Source: Phoenix dactylifera | Lineage: Eukaryota > Streptophyta > Magnoliopsida > Arecales > Arecaceae | DNA: 64,000 nucleotides | Direction: 5' to 3' | Assembly (NCBI RefSeq): GCF_009389715.1 | Contig: NC_052404.1 | Span: 9,260,745-9,324,744 of the forward strand | Shown here: positions 1 to 11,483 of the stretch, piece by piece | Layout of the letters: each line of letters begins with the position of its first letter | Numbering within the stretch: position 1 is the first letter of the stretch | The notes under the pieces: generated by a model | What the model was told of the DNA's origin: nothing | Databases searched by the model: none | Seen by the model: only the letters and a program-made list of their open reading frames with translations | Position numbers and translations under genes: made by a program

Positions 1-2
1 AG

Positions 3-125
3 AATTCGATGAATTCCTTCATGAATCAGCCGCAGCATCAGCAGCAGAGACACATGGAGAGAATGCTCCCTAAAACTAAAGAAGAACCAAGAGAGGACTT
101 GTTCCTGGAGTCACTGCTGTTCTGA
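3..125 (+). CDS. C-terminal end of an unrecognised protein (partial)
   Basis: An open frame enters from the left edge and stops at TGA 123-125, giving about 40 residues. It is rich in Met and Gln (a QPQHQQQ tract) and ends in a charged segment followed by DLFLESLLF. The composition resembles the C-terminal tail of a plant transcription factor, but no diagnostic motif is visible, so I do not name a family. Downstream sequence is AT-rich and looks like 3' UTR. The start and all upstream exons lie outside the window. It could also be a chance frame. Confidence 0.4.
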   Translation, partial: NSMNSFMNQPQHQQQRHMERMLPKTKEEPREDLFLESLLF

Positions 126-831
126 AAAGGATCGGTTTCTGGTGATTCGAATAATGCTGTATATCGCATGGTTGGTGTAAATTTCCAGTGATATAGTGAA
201 AGTTTCATTTGTTCATTTGTTTGAGGCCCTTTTGCACTAGAGACCGGGCCTCTGATACTCTTGTAACATTTCTGTATCACTATTTTCTAAAACAGAAGGA
301 AGGAGACCACGAGCAATTTGAATATGTTATATGGGGTCCATCCTATTTAAATTGTCCCCGTAAAGGAGATCTAAGACACAGTATTGAGAGAAAGCAAGAC
401 CTCCACCATTTAAAATATAGACCGAAGAAAGCGTTTGCCCTCAGTCTCATACAGTACAAGTATAAGATAATATCAATATCGATCTGTGGAAATTGTTAAA
501 TAGATAAAAAAAGAATACTAAATTACTTCATGCAAAACCTAAATATATCCCATGAGGCGGGGAATTGGCATTAGAATCAGCATGTAGTTTAGTTTGATGA
601 ATTTGTTTCGTTTTGCTGCTTTCTGATAACTAGAATCAAGTATCTGTAGATCCATGCATATTCTGTTTTGAAATGGTAAATTTTGTCAGTCATGTACTCT
701 GGAGTCAAATATCTCTAAATTTTGGCGTAATATCTGCTGACAAACTTCACTTTACTTCTGTTCACGTAATTTTAAACTCAGAAAAACATGAATTCGCATT
801 TAAATCCTATTCTGCTTTTCTTGGAGATCAG

Positions 832-951
832 AAGCAGAAGATGCAAATAAAAGACTGTAGAGCTAGTAAGGAGAGGGAAGAAGAGTCAATAGAAAAGAGC
901 AAGCCGTGTGAAACAAGTTCGCCAAATAAAAAACAGAAAACGACCGAATAA
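832..951 (+). CDS. Possible terminal exon, lysine-rich (low confidence)
   Basis: A pyrimidine-rich stretch ends in AG at 830-831, like a splice acceptor, and is followed by a 39-codon open frame to TAA. The peptide is highly charged and ends with an NLS-like PNKKQK cluster. Its composition differs from the translated AT-rich DNA around it. It could be an alternative last exon of the gene at the left edge. There is no homology that I recognise, and chance is a real alternative. Confidence 0.22.
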   Translation, partial: KQKMQIKDCRASKEREEESIEKSKPCETSSPNKKQKTTE

Positions 952-1621
952 ATTACTTCTATCATAACCATGGATCAGATGTTATGTTATTATCACCTTG
1001 GAGGTTTCCTTGCTAGGCGACACACGAAATTGAATGATGCGTCCAAGTCACAGTTGATTATATTTATTGGTATGGTTAGTGAGACATTTTAAATAAACAG
1101 CTGCAACCAACTCTCATTTGAATACAAGACTCTGAAAGGTCAAAGATCGTGGGCTATAGATCCTGCACCTCTTTACGGTCTTCTTACTTCGCAATTCTAT
1201 TCGGTCAACTAGTCCTATTTCTGACCCATGAGAAGCTTCTGCTATAACTTTCATGTTTTTAGCTTTTTGCTGCCAAAATACCACCATCCAGTTGATCAAA
1301 TTTCCCTGTCCCTTAAAAAGATAAGCGACTCCTATTGGAGGGATTAAAGAGGATCAAGAGTACGACCTTTTCTAAAGAGGTATGTAAGAAATTAAGAGCT
1401 GAAATAACTTTCAGATCAACTATGCATATCTTGATAGGCCTGGCGACATGTTTGATGACATTTTGATCATATCTTTCCTTCAAAGAATCTTAGTTTATCA
1501 AAATATGCCTTTTTTTAATGTTACAAGATATGTCTTGCGGGGCACGTTTTGTGGTCTTGGTTGGTCGACGGGTTTAGGTGGCCCGAATCATCCACCATTT
1601 TATCGAGATTGTGTGAAAGAA

Positions 1622-1654
<33 letters not shown>
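1622..1654. repeat. (GCT)11 trinucleotide microsatellite
   Basis: Eleven uninterrupted GCT units. They read as poly-Ala, poly-Leu or poly-Cys depending on frame, but no surrounding frame looks like a gene. Confidence 0.95.
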
Positions 1655-1656
<2 letters not shown>

Positions 1657-2764
1657 CTCTCGAAACATCGGAGAAGTAGCTCAAAGTTTGTTCATTTAGC
1701 TTATTATGCTACAGCAATTAGAGCTGGTGATTTGGATTGATCAATAAAAGCCAGATTGTTGTTGAGAGCATGGACATTTCTCACAGGGGTCCTTTTCCAA
1801 GGATCCTCATGATAATTTTGTAGAATAGCTGAAAGCGTCGTTTTACCTAGGGATGTTTCAGGTCAAGCATATGACCAGGTCCAAACTGCTGTTTGATATG
1901 GAAGGTGTCTCCTGTGTGCGGAGATACACCAAACCATCATGTCGAAATGGAAGGCCTAAAGATGCAAATGGATAGGCTGAGAGGTGCATCAAAGTGCCAT
2001 CGTTGGGAGGAAAAACAGAACCAAAGTGTCCTTGTCGATGAATAAAAATAACTCAAATTACACATTTAATGTGATATGGGCTGCATTAACTCAAATCTGA
2101 CATTTAATTAGAAGGCACTAAGGACAAAGTTGGTGAAGTTACCAGGAGTTGCAGGTTGCGTGCCAGTGTCCTGGGTTTAAAGCTAAGCTTTCATCCTCAT
2201 AAAAGTATGTGAGGCATTGTCTTATTATCTCAAGCAAAAGGGAAAAATGACATGTAACTTAACTTGAATTAACCAACTACATGTAATTTATGGTTGGATT
2301 GGAAAAAAATGGAACATGCCTCAATTTCAAGTTAAATGATAGTTAGCTCTACAAGTTAAATGTCGTCAAATGTCATTACTTGCTGTCCAGAGCAGCGTCA
2401 TTTCGGCTTTTGGTGTGTGAATGAACAGATCAGATGGAAACATTCATGTATTGATCCAATGTCTAGCAAAAGGCTAATAAAATCATGGAAGAAAATGCTA
2501 GTGCTTGAAATCTAAACAATACCTAGAGCACAAGCAGGCACGAAGAAAGAAAGAGATGACCGTTAAAAAATTATATCTTTTTTTTTTTTGTGGGTGCACA
2601 CTCCATGAAAGCATCGAGTACTCCAGCACTTGAACCTCTTATTGGATTTGGATTCAAAGTTTATTCCTATAAAAATGTAGGCCAGAATTCAAATTATTGC
2701 CACACACAAATTTGCACACGAGGATGCATGACATCAAAACAAATAACAAGCAAGCTAGACTAGA

Positions 2765-3064
2765 GTACTCGATTTCTGCTTACTGTCATTTGCCAAGTCT
2801 CGAGCTTTAGCCATTACTATATAGTGTCTGCTCTTCAAAAGATAATAAAGTCCTTTCTTTTTGTTTCTATTTTGACTTATATATAGCTAACAAATAGCTA
2901 TCTTCTTTGCTTTCTTATAGATTTGTTTGGTTACAACTGATACATGCAGTACTGATCTGACAGACTCTTTACTTTCTGTAACTCATCCGCTCTGTAATTA
3001 CCAATTCTTTTAATAAAGTCTTGGAAGACTTTTGCCTCCCTTAGTATCAAAAAAAAAACAAAAA
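2765..3064 (+). mobile_element. Short poly-A retroposon with 13-bp target-site duplication
   Basis: About 300 bp ending in an interrupted poly-A tail (about 3050-3064). It is flanked by identical 13-bp copies AAGCTAGACTAGA at 2752-2764 and 3065-3077; the first two A of the right copy merge with the tail. The TSD plus A-tail is the hallmark of target-primed reverse transcription. The 3' end, with an AATAAAG motif and a pyrimidine-rich stretch before the tail, resembles 3' UTRs of plant LINEs. No coding is left, so it is either a 5'-truncated LINE or a SINE-like element. The near-identical TSD suggests a fairly young insertion. Confidence 0.8.
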
Positions 3065-3077
3065 AAGCTAGACTAGA

Positions 3078-4682
3078 CTACCCAGTTGAACAGAGTTTGA
3101 CAGGAACTAGTGATGTTCTCAATTCCACCCAAAAAACCAGCAGGACAATGTCTTAAAACCATCTGACCTACGCAATTCATTATCAAAACCTGATGAACCT
3201 GGTCAAGTCAATAAGTTTGGACTAAACAACTAGGTCAAGAGTCATTACTTAAGATTACATAAACAATAAGCCAAAACTTTTGCGGTTTATACAAGAGCGA
3301 CCAGGCTACATCTTAAGTTCACTTTCCTAGGATGTGCTAAATCTTGCATAAAAATGTGTTCACAACCAAGTTAAATAATATTATGCCCTTGTTATCGACT
3401 ACCGATCGAATGATTCAAATGTGGACCAGTGGGTACAGATTTGTATATGAATCATTGTCGTGATCGGTTCTCACAAATCTAGTTCCCACATATCTTTGAC
3501 TTCACGTAACCATAAGGTATGTTTTGATTTGATGATTCTATAAGCTCAGTCCACTTATCTCATTTAGCTTGCCGTGCTGCGAACTCTGGAACCTAATTCC
3601 CAACAACCGGATAGCGGATGGACCCCTTTTACCCTATATACCATCCGTCGGTGTCCATGGACCGGGTTAGGTCTAAGTCGGAATCCACTATAGGAATTGA
3701 ATCAACGTGGTCGAAAACAAGTGTGGTGGACCCGAGCACAACCCAACCCAACCCAACTACTCAAAAAAGGTAAGGTTCTAGACCAAGCTGAAACTTCGGC
3801 AAGAAAGCTCTTCTATGATGCCCAGGGCCGTGCCACAGAGTGCTATACAGCTCTTGATAGCTGCTATCAAAAGTGTTGTGCAGCTCTCGATAACCACCAT
3901 CTATGCTATCAAACAACACATTCCACATATGACATCCTATTTTGTTAATGATTATCCATCTTCTGATGATGACCAACGAGCAGCCTATGCACTGCAAAGG
4001 ATCATATTTGAGCCACAATTGAAACATAATGCCTACAACGAGGATCACATTTGAGCCCCCGATTGAAACCTAATGCCTACAGCAACCGAAACTAACTCTA
4101 CCCCGAAAACATCTTCTTGAAACTAGCAAGGTTTCTGATCAGACCGACCAGTCCATGCTTGAAATATTAATGCTTCGGTCTAACACCAATTTTTCTTGTA
4201 GATGCTCCAAAACATCCTCTCCGATTCGAAGTTAAACTGAATGGGCCCAATTCGTCGATGACAGCCCATGAATCTGATGGAGCAGATCAAGCACGCCATT
4301 GCATCAGCCCATGTGGATGCGATTCATGCCTGATGGGCGCACCTTCCAGATTGGATCTGTTACACTTCTTTAATCCAAATCCATCCACATTGCTTTGAAA
4401 TATCAATAATAAAAAAAAAGCTTTGGCTTCTGGTTTGACTCATTTGGCGATCGCTATCCGTTGATTGAAAACTTTCTTCGCGATCTCTCGTTTCAATAGC
4501 CATTCATCTTCTGAAGACACAGTACTAGGATGTCCAAAACAAGTGTTTTATATAATTTATACATTAGAGACTAACAAGTAAACAAAACATGGCCACAGAA
4601 GGCTGGGCAAGCAGCAGTAGAAAAGGGCGATAGGGGGAAAGAAGATTGGCCAGGGACAAGAATCGACTTCTTTCCTTGATCT
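3078..4682. other. Spacer without recognised gene
   Basis: Mixed-composition DNA with a CAACC tetranucleotide-like stretch near 3740-3760. An internally similar patch at about 3810-3910 repeats a CAGCTCT.GATA theme. Nothing coding was recognised. The right end adjoins the 3' UTR of the ERD15-like gene. Confidence 0.5.
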
Positions 4683-4804
4683 TTTATTTGCGAGTAAGCA
4701 ATTAGAAAACGTATGTACAGACCAAATCCAACACAAATGCACACAAGCAACGCAGTCCTCAGCTCCCAACTTCCCATCCTTTCCTTTCTTGCACGGCCAC
4801 GCTC

Positions 4805-5336
4805 TTACCTCGTCGGCTGCTGGATCGTCCTCGGACTCACCTTAACCTTCACAATCTTAGGCGCCTTCTCCGCATACTTCGATTCCTCCCACAAGCCACG
4901 CCGCCCCTTCCACTTCTCCGCTCCCCAAGTCATCACCTCCCACTTCATCTTATCATCACGACGCTTCTCTTCCCTCTCCTCCTCCTCCTCCTCCTCTTCC
5001 TCCTCCTCTGCAGAGCATCCATCGGCCGTTTGATTTAGATGAAATGATGAAGATTTGGTGCTAAAGTGGGAAAGGGAAGGGGTACTTACGGTGGGGAGGG
5101 TAGAAGAGGGAGTCGATGTCGTCGGGGAGGGCAGGGTCGTAAATGTCGGAAGAGTCGGGGTCATTCTGGGGCTCGTGGAAGCACTCACGGAGCCAGTAGT
5201 CGCGGAACCAGGGGGAGAAGTGGACGAGCTCCCACCACTCCGCCGAGAAGTCCTCCACCGCCCGGTACGCCCCCGGCACGTACGGCGCCGCCTCCGGATT
5301 CAAAACCGACCCCATTCTCCCCGAAATTACAGCCAT
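4805..5336 (-). CDS. ERD15: ERD15-like PAM2-motif stress protein
   Basis: Two exons on the minus strand, 5336-5090 and 5007-4805, give 149 residues, the usual size for the family. The donor (C|GTAAGTACC) and acceptor (CTCTGCAG|AG) join in phase 1. I start at the second Met (5336) because family members begin MA-[VL]-[IV]-SGR; an in-frame Met lies 5 codons upstream. Residues about 10-21 ([12 protein letters not shown]) form the PAM2 motif that binds the MLLE domain of poly(A)-binding protein. [12 protein letters not shown] follows. The C-terminus has [10 protein letters not shown] and ends PRTIQQP.R, the conserved tail. ERD15/CID proteins are small acidic regulators of ABA, drought and pathogen responses. 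Exon 2 opens with an unusual run of about 10 Glu. AATAAA lies at 4688-4683, 117 bp past the stop. Confidence 0.93.
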
Positions 5337-5437
5337 CGCCGCCCAATACACGGTAGATAGATAGATAGACAGACAGGTAAATCCCCTTCCCCTTTCGAGC
5401 GCCCGATACGAGTTCGGATACCTGGGATAAGCCGTCG

Positions 5438-5446
5438 ATATATAAA
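5438..5446 (-). promoter_or_regulatory. Probable TATA box of the ERD15-like gene
   Basis: TTTATATAT on the minus strand, about 100 bp upstream of the ATG, in a GC-richer stretch. It implies a 5' UTR of roughly 70 nt that includes the GATA/GACA repeats at 5352-5376. Position only; no transcript evidence. Confidence 0.45.
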
Positions 5447-5459
5447 CCTCTCGGAAATA

Positions 5460-8176
5460 ATAAGACCTTCAAGATGAAAGAAAATAACTAAAATGACACT
5501 ATGTTACTCTTGAGACAGGTTACCTGATGGATGAGCTTCCTGCTATTTTTATGAAATACAGGGGTAATTTGGACCTTACGCGGTACCCCAGCCAGCCGCG
5601 CGATATCATCCGCGTGATTGGCGGAGAATCCTAGGGAGGATTGAAATTGGACGGTGGTGATTGAGGTAGAACGGACGGAAGAAGGATGAAACTGTGTACT
5701 GGGGAAAACCGTAGGTGGGTTCGTTCGAAACCAGAGCGAAGAGACATGGGGGAAAGCGATTTGTTGTTATCCGGGACGCGTCACTGTTCTTATCCGTTTT
5801 AAGTGACGTGGTCGGGCGCGTGCGAGGGGAGTGATGGGAAATGATTCGCGTGCCCATGTTCGAGGCTCCAGAAAGAGACCGCATTCAATGTCCTCTGTTT
5901 AGTTGGACGGTGATTCCGATGCCCATTCAATGCTCTCCACTTCCGACCGGGGCCCGCTCTATTGGAATCCATTAAAATAATGTAATAATATAATTAAAAA
6001 TAAAAATATATTTTTATTCTTATTAAAAATAAATAATACTATTATATTGATATTTTATTTATACCATGTTCGAGTCTTAATTGATTTTTTTAAATTATAA
6101 TATAGGTATAAGCATGCTCCAAAGGCTCATGAGGTGTACCTTTCGTAATGCTGGTCAGAGTAGTCTTCTAATTGGGGTTGTATTTTTGCAAAATAAAATA
6201 ATATTTTAAAAATTATAAGTTTGGCTTGTGGTTAAATCTGTTATGGCTTTAGAAAGTTTTGGTCGGCGATCGGGATCTCAATATGGTGGATCATATCTGA
6301 AACCTCATCCAAACCTACTTAAAACGGCTAAATAAGACCATAATAGTTTAGTAATTTTTCTAGATAGGGACTCCCTTTGTTTGCAAATTTAGACGCTGCT
6401 AAATTAAAATTAAAGAACAAGAAACTTTGGAATCTTCATTTGGATTTTGAGTACCCTAGTTACAAGATCATGACCTTCTCTTTCAATTGAATAGACGTTC
6501 TTTCACATTATCATTTGCAAAAGTAAAAGTAATCGTCGTCTTTATATTTCGATGTACTTTAAACATGGGAGCTTTTTTTTTTCTGCTCTTCGATACCAAC
6601 TTGATATGATTAAGTAGTAGAATTTTTTTTTTTTAACTTGCTCAATTTATACCACTCCACGATAAATATAAAGTAAGAAAATATTTTACAGTAGAGCTCA
6701 AGCCATTGTTTACTAAAAATAAATAGAATCATTATACAAGTTCTCTACTTATATTAGTGAGATTCAAGATGAAAGGAAAATAGGATGGAAAGCAAGAAAA
6801 ACCCGCCAATACTTATAAATCCAATACAAAGCCTCAATTTAAACCAGCGGGGTTCGCCATTTCACAATATCAATTGAACTCCTTTCCTAATTAAAACCAG
6901 ATTTTGTAAAGTAGAAATTACAATAATTTTTTTGGGGGAATTGAAGACAGATCTTAACTCCTATATTAACTTCTCCTTCTATCGCATTGTCAATTTCTTT
7001 CATATTAAAATTTATAGGCCCCCCAACTTTAGTTGATGATCGAGATTTGGATGTTACAAATCTTATTTCCAAATCCTATCCAAACATAGGATAGATTTGG
7101 ATACTTATATACGATATAAAAGCCAAAATAATATATTTTGGCTAGCCTCATCTTTACTTAGATATTATTTATCTCTACCAGGACTATTACTTGTAGCTTA
7201 ATGCTTCATTATCCAACAATTTTTTTTATATCACACAAGTAGAAAAGCTATTATAAATAATCTATCAAGCAAGAAACTCTTGGCACAAAACTAGTTCGTA
7301 CATCCCCTTATGAAGCATGGCATTGCAGTGTTGTATTCTATCAGTGTAAGATCAATCCTCATTTGCTTCCATATAAACTGGTGTCTGCCAAATCCCTGCA
7401 ATTTTATCGAGGTTCCTCTAAATAAACTATAAAAAGTCAACCAAGCTATCAGCTTAAGGCTGGAGCTTGTAAGCCAATCACAAGTGCAGGACCCTAGGAA
7501 CAAAATATTGTTTTAAAGATCAGCTAGTGAATAGACCTAATCTCCGGCATAGTTCGAAATGGAGGAGATTCTTCTCCGCCGTCGTCAATCAGAGCTCTGC
7601 TTTCGTTTTGAGTTGGACGGGCCTTCGAGCTGCGTTCTGATGCTGGGCCGGCCTACAATTTATTTGTGGGGGAGTGGTCTGAGTTTAAAAGCGGCGCATC
7701 AACCATTTTTGGAAGATGGGCCCACGGCAACCAAGTCGCATCCATAAACGAGCTTTCCAAACGGTCGATTCCAAGCTACAATGGATTTGATGCTACTTTG
7801 CCCGATATATGAGGCACTTTAACTGCCGGTAGGATGGGTTCTGAGTGGACCCACGAAACGAGTTGGCTTTCCATGGGCCCAAGGGCAGCGGGGAACTCGT
7901 GAGTGCATTTTGAGAGGTACCTATTGGTCGTAGGTGGGCTTAAAAATAGGACACAAAGGTCCTTGATCTCATTTCTCTCTTATTTTCTTAAGGACACAAG
8001 GACCCTTCCAGGGTGGACACAAGGCCCCTTCCAGGGTCAGCCATTCTAATACTATTCCTGCCCATGCTTGTTTGCAGCGCTCTCATTGGATCTGATGCAT
8101 TAGTGATGACATGGGTCCAAAATTTTGATAGATCCTTGATCTCATTTCTCATTCATCCGAAAGGCCTAAGTAAAAC
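5460..8176. other. AT-rich spacer
   Basis: Upstream region of the ERD15-like gene followed by strongly AT-rich DNA (about 5970-7300). No gene recognised. An 18-bp direct repeat (7960-7977 and 8133-8150) and a locally duplicated GACACAAGG..CCTTCCAGGGT stretch (about 7993-8038) are the only internal structure seen. Confidence 0.5.
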
Positions 8177-8186
8177 GCAACCCCAC

Positions 8187-8708
8187 CTTCTGACTTAAAC
8201 TTCAACGGCAGCAACAAGGGTGATAGGAGAGGTGCCGCATTTGTTATCAGGAATCAAGAGGCCAAATTTATAGCGGCTAGGAGCCGACGAATCTTCGATT
8301 AGTCTGTGATCAGTGCCGAGGTCAGGGCCGCATGGAAGGGTGTTTTCTATGCGAGAAGAGTGCTGAGCGCGGATCGTATTATTCTGAAAGAAGATTTAGC
8401 CACAATGATCGAGTAGATCCAGGGTGCGGGTCATGCAGCAGGTTGGTCGCGGCTGATACACGACATCCACAGTATGTTGGGGAAGTGCGCCTTCCAGAGG
8501 GCCATTCATGTCTTTCGAGAGGCCAACAGTGCAGCAGACTAGATAGCATCTTTTGCAGCTCACTACTCCGAGGATTTTGTTTGGGACATTCAAGCATCGG
8601 TACGATATATTTTTTTTATGCTTTTTGACTTTATGGGTTGCACTTACACCCATTATATGTGAGGTGCCGATGTAACAAAAAAAAAGAAAAAGAAAGAAAG
8701 AAAAAAAG
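8187..8708 (+). pseudogene. 5'-truncated LINE remnant: RNase H domain and poly-A tail
   Basis: Translation reads as the C-terminal RNase H-like domain of plant L1-clade LINEs. It starts at LNFNGS, where the first catalytic Asp is Asn, then GAAFVIRNQEAKFIAA, AEVRAAW and LATMIE, and ends in ADVT before an A-rich tail (about 8678-8707). At least three in-frame TAG codons interrupt it, two of them where Trp is expected, so it is dead. Identical 10-bp repeats GCAACCCCAC at 8177-8186 and 8709-8718 flank it and are the TSD. The element kept only the last 0.5 kb, the usual outcome of aborted reverse transcription. Confidence 0.88.
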
Positions 8709-8718
8709 GCAACCCCAC

Positions 8719-10877
8719 GCCACCAGCAAACAAAGGTACTCCGCCCTCGTCGCCCACATCCACATGCATGTGTTTGTTACAAGGGCCCTCCCCCGTGCCA
8801 GGCCAACCCAAAGATGTTTGATGCCATGCATGCATGTTGCTTCGTTGATGTCTCGTTCAACTGAATTTTGCTCATTTTGTCCACCTCAGCTTAAAGCTCC
8901 GTACCATGCAATTGTCACATAGTTACGTAATAACGATAAGAAAATTGAAGCAAAGGTGTGCAAAATGAAAATGTAAATAATATGCTAACCTTGCAAAGAA
9001 TTTCCATGCATCATAGAAAAATATAAGGTTAGTTGATCGGCTATGACATTGGCGTCACGCACCACACATTTGATGAATTTCTGGTCAAATGCATGCTTAT
9101 TTAATTCCTCATATTTCACATATGGCATGAAGGAGCACATGTTTAGGTCTTGGTCACCCATGCAATAAATTTTCGATTGAAGTGAGGACTTGACCCCCTT
9201 TTCCTTTTATCAGGACAACTTTATCATACTCTTTGATGAATTGTTTATGTAGCATTGTTCATCAATTTTTCTTTTTTAAAAAAAAGCGGTTGATGCCAGC
9301 AGATAAAAAAAATATATCACTCATATTGTTATAGTGAAAATATTTTTCTGTTTCAAGATTATGAAAGCTATCAGCCAATTGCTCCATCAAAAAGTTTTTC
9401 TTTGACTAAGAGATGGCAGTTGATAAAATCTCATTAGCATACTCTTGCGTAATGAAATTGAACTTTCAGCTGAAGTGATTGCTAATGGTAATGAAATTCT
9501 TTAATTATGCGGTTTAGATATGATTAATAATGATGAGATGGAAATAGTAATCCGAAAATATAATTCTCAAAATTGATTCCAAAAGAATAACAGATGGGAC
9601 AGCTCATTGAAGTCTTAACTGGTAACCAAACTTTCAGCACTGCGTATGATTATGTTTTCTACTAGGGCCAATGATCTTTTAAAAAAAATATATATAAATC
9701 AAGACAACCAAAAGGCCTAAAATTTGAGTGCCTAGTTTCTTAGTTCCTTACCTAAATTGAAGGGGACCAACAAGTGACGTGGCTCTGCTGATTAATCTCC
9801 ACCCATTAGTCCAAAGTGGATCTCTGACGGTGGTCCACCGAGAAATTATTGTCTACATCGTATGCACCATATGGTGGTGCACATAGCCAATAATGACAGC
9901 TCATTTATGTAGGTTTCATTCATTCAGGATGTATCTTGATGCTCCATAACAGAAACCAGCATATGAAATAAATTTTTTTTACTAGTTATTTATGTTTTAT
10001 ACATTTGTAGTTTTAATTAATAATTCTTGTTGATATATATGAATCTAGTGTAGTTTGTTGACTATATATTTAGTATTTTTTAAAATATTTTCAAGTATTT
10101 TTTTCAAAAATCTAAAATGGATCATGAATCTAAAGATCATGCTTGAAATTTGAAGCTCGAGCTAGGCTTGAGCCTGAAGGGTAGGCCCAAAAGCCAGAAG
10201 AAGCTAAATTTGGATCTAAATAAATTATGTTAATCTTTAAGCAAGATCTAACCCTTTTTTTTCTTGGCCATGATATGCCTTAAAGGTGGTCTCCATGTCC
10301 CCCGAACAAAATAAGGGGTTAGGATAAAAAGAGGAGAACTACAGGCGTTATGCCGTCCTGGAACCCATGCTAGTGCCAACCAGATATCCATCATGAGAAC
10401 GGCGGAAATGCAACATTTAATTAAGACCTATGTAATGCTATCTCATATTTATAACAATTTTTATGCTAAATTAAAAGAGGAGTAAATGATCGTGTATACT
10501 TATGAAAAGCAAAAAAAAAAAAGAATTAGAAAAAGGTGCAGCGAATGGGCGGAATATGAGATAGCATATTCCGGGTTTTTTTTTTTTTTGGTAAAACCGG
10601 GGGCATTTTAGATCCGCGTGCTGAAGGGGGAAGGCGTGGGTTAATGCGGAAAGAGCCGAAAGGCCCCCCGACGACGCGTGGGCAGCCGGGCCCACTTTGA
10701 CCCCTAGATTTGGGGAAAGAAATTGGGAGCTTTTCTTCCCTGCCCCGAACATTTGCAACGCCTTTTGCATCGCCTAGTGCGACACCGCCAATTTGAACGG
10801 ATCAAAACGCGAGTGATGCCGGGTCCAAATATTGCAACGCTCCTGGCTTCTCACGCCCCTCATCGCTTCTGCGCTGA
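8719..10877. other. Spacer without recognised gene
   Basis: AT-rich DNA between the LINE remnant and the MULE. An imperfect hairpin sits at about 9843-9897 around the palindrome CACCATATGGTG. The last 350 bp are GC-richer and are the ancestral locus into which the MULE inserted. Confidence 0.5.
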
Positions 10878-10886
10878 GAATGCTTT
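10878..10886. repeat. Left 9-bp target-site duplication of the MULE
   Basis: GAATGCTTT directly before the left TIR, identical to 17683-17691. Confidence 0.93.
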
Positions 10887-11483
10887 GGGGAGTTCTAAAT
10901 ACACCCCCCCGATTGCTCACGACACCCCCCAAAAACCAAAAAAAAAATTACCCAAACTAACCTTTAGTGTAATTACCATATTGCCCTTGAAATTTTCTCA
11001 GTACACCCCCCTTCCTCCTCCTCCGTCTCCTCCTCCGTTTCGTTTTGAAAAGGAAAAAAAAAACCACCCCTCAAACCCCCCTTAAACCCCTCGATCCATT
11101 TACATCGTTTAGGCGATCTTTGAAGGAGATTTAAGCCCCATTCGAAGCATGGACAAGCAACTAGTGATTTGGGACGAAGAATCGGCCGCAAAGGTACGTG
11201 TTCCACCTTGTTTCGAAAGTTTTTTTTTTTCACGGTTCGTGCTCCGTTCGGCACTGGATCGCCGAACAAAAGGCTTCTGTTCGGCTGCATAGTGCCGAAC
11301 AGAAGCCTTCTGTTCGGCAACGCTCTACCGAACAGAAGGCTTCTGTTCGGCTGCACAGTGCCGAACATAAGGCTTCTGTCCGGCACACTGAAGCCGAACA
11401 GAAGGCTTCTGTTCGGCACTCTGCAGCCGAACAGAAGCCTTCTCGTGCCAAATCGCGTGCCGTGCTGAATTTTGTGCCGAACA
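10887..11483. repeat. Left terminal inverted repeat of the MULE
   Basis: The outer 44 bp and the inner part (about 11240-11483: palindrome array plus the CGTGCCAAATCGCGTGCCG segment) have inverted counterparts at the right end. The middle part is C-rich and not clearly conserved between the two ends. Exon 1 of the transposase gene (11149-11193) lies within it. Confidence 0.85.

Larger units (their letters stand above)
126..2764. other. Spacer, mostly noncoding
   Basis: AT-rich DNA with probable 3' UTR of the left-edge gene at its start. It holds one weak exon candidate (832-951) and a (GCT)11 microsatellite. No other coding or RNA gene was recognised. Confidence 0.5.

Noticed and set aside
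1448-1699. Frames with poly-Ala or poly-Cys near 1.6 kb
   Set aside because: Caused by the (GCT)11 repeat; no start context or homology.
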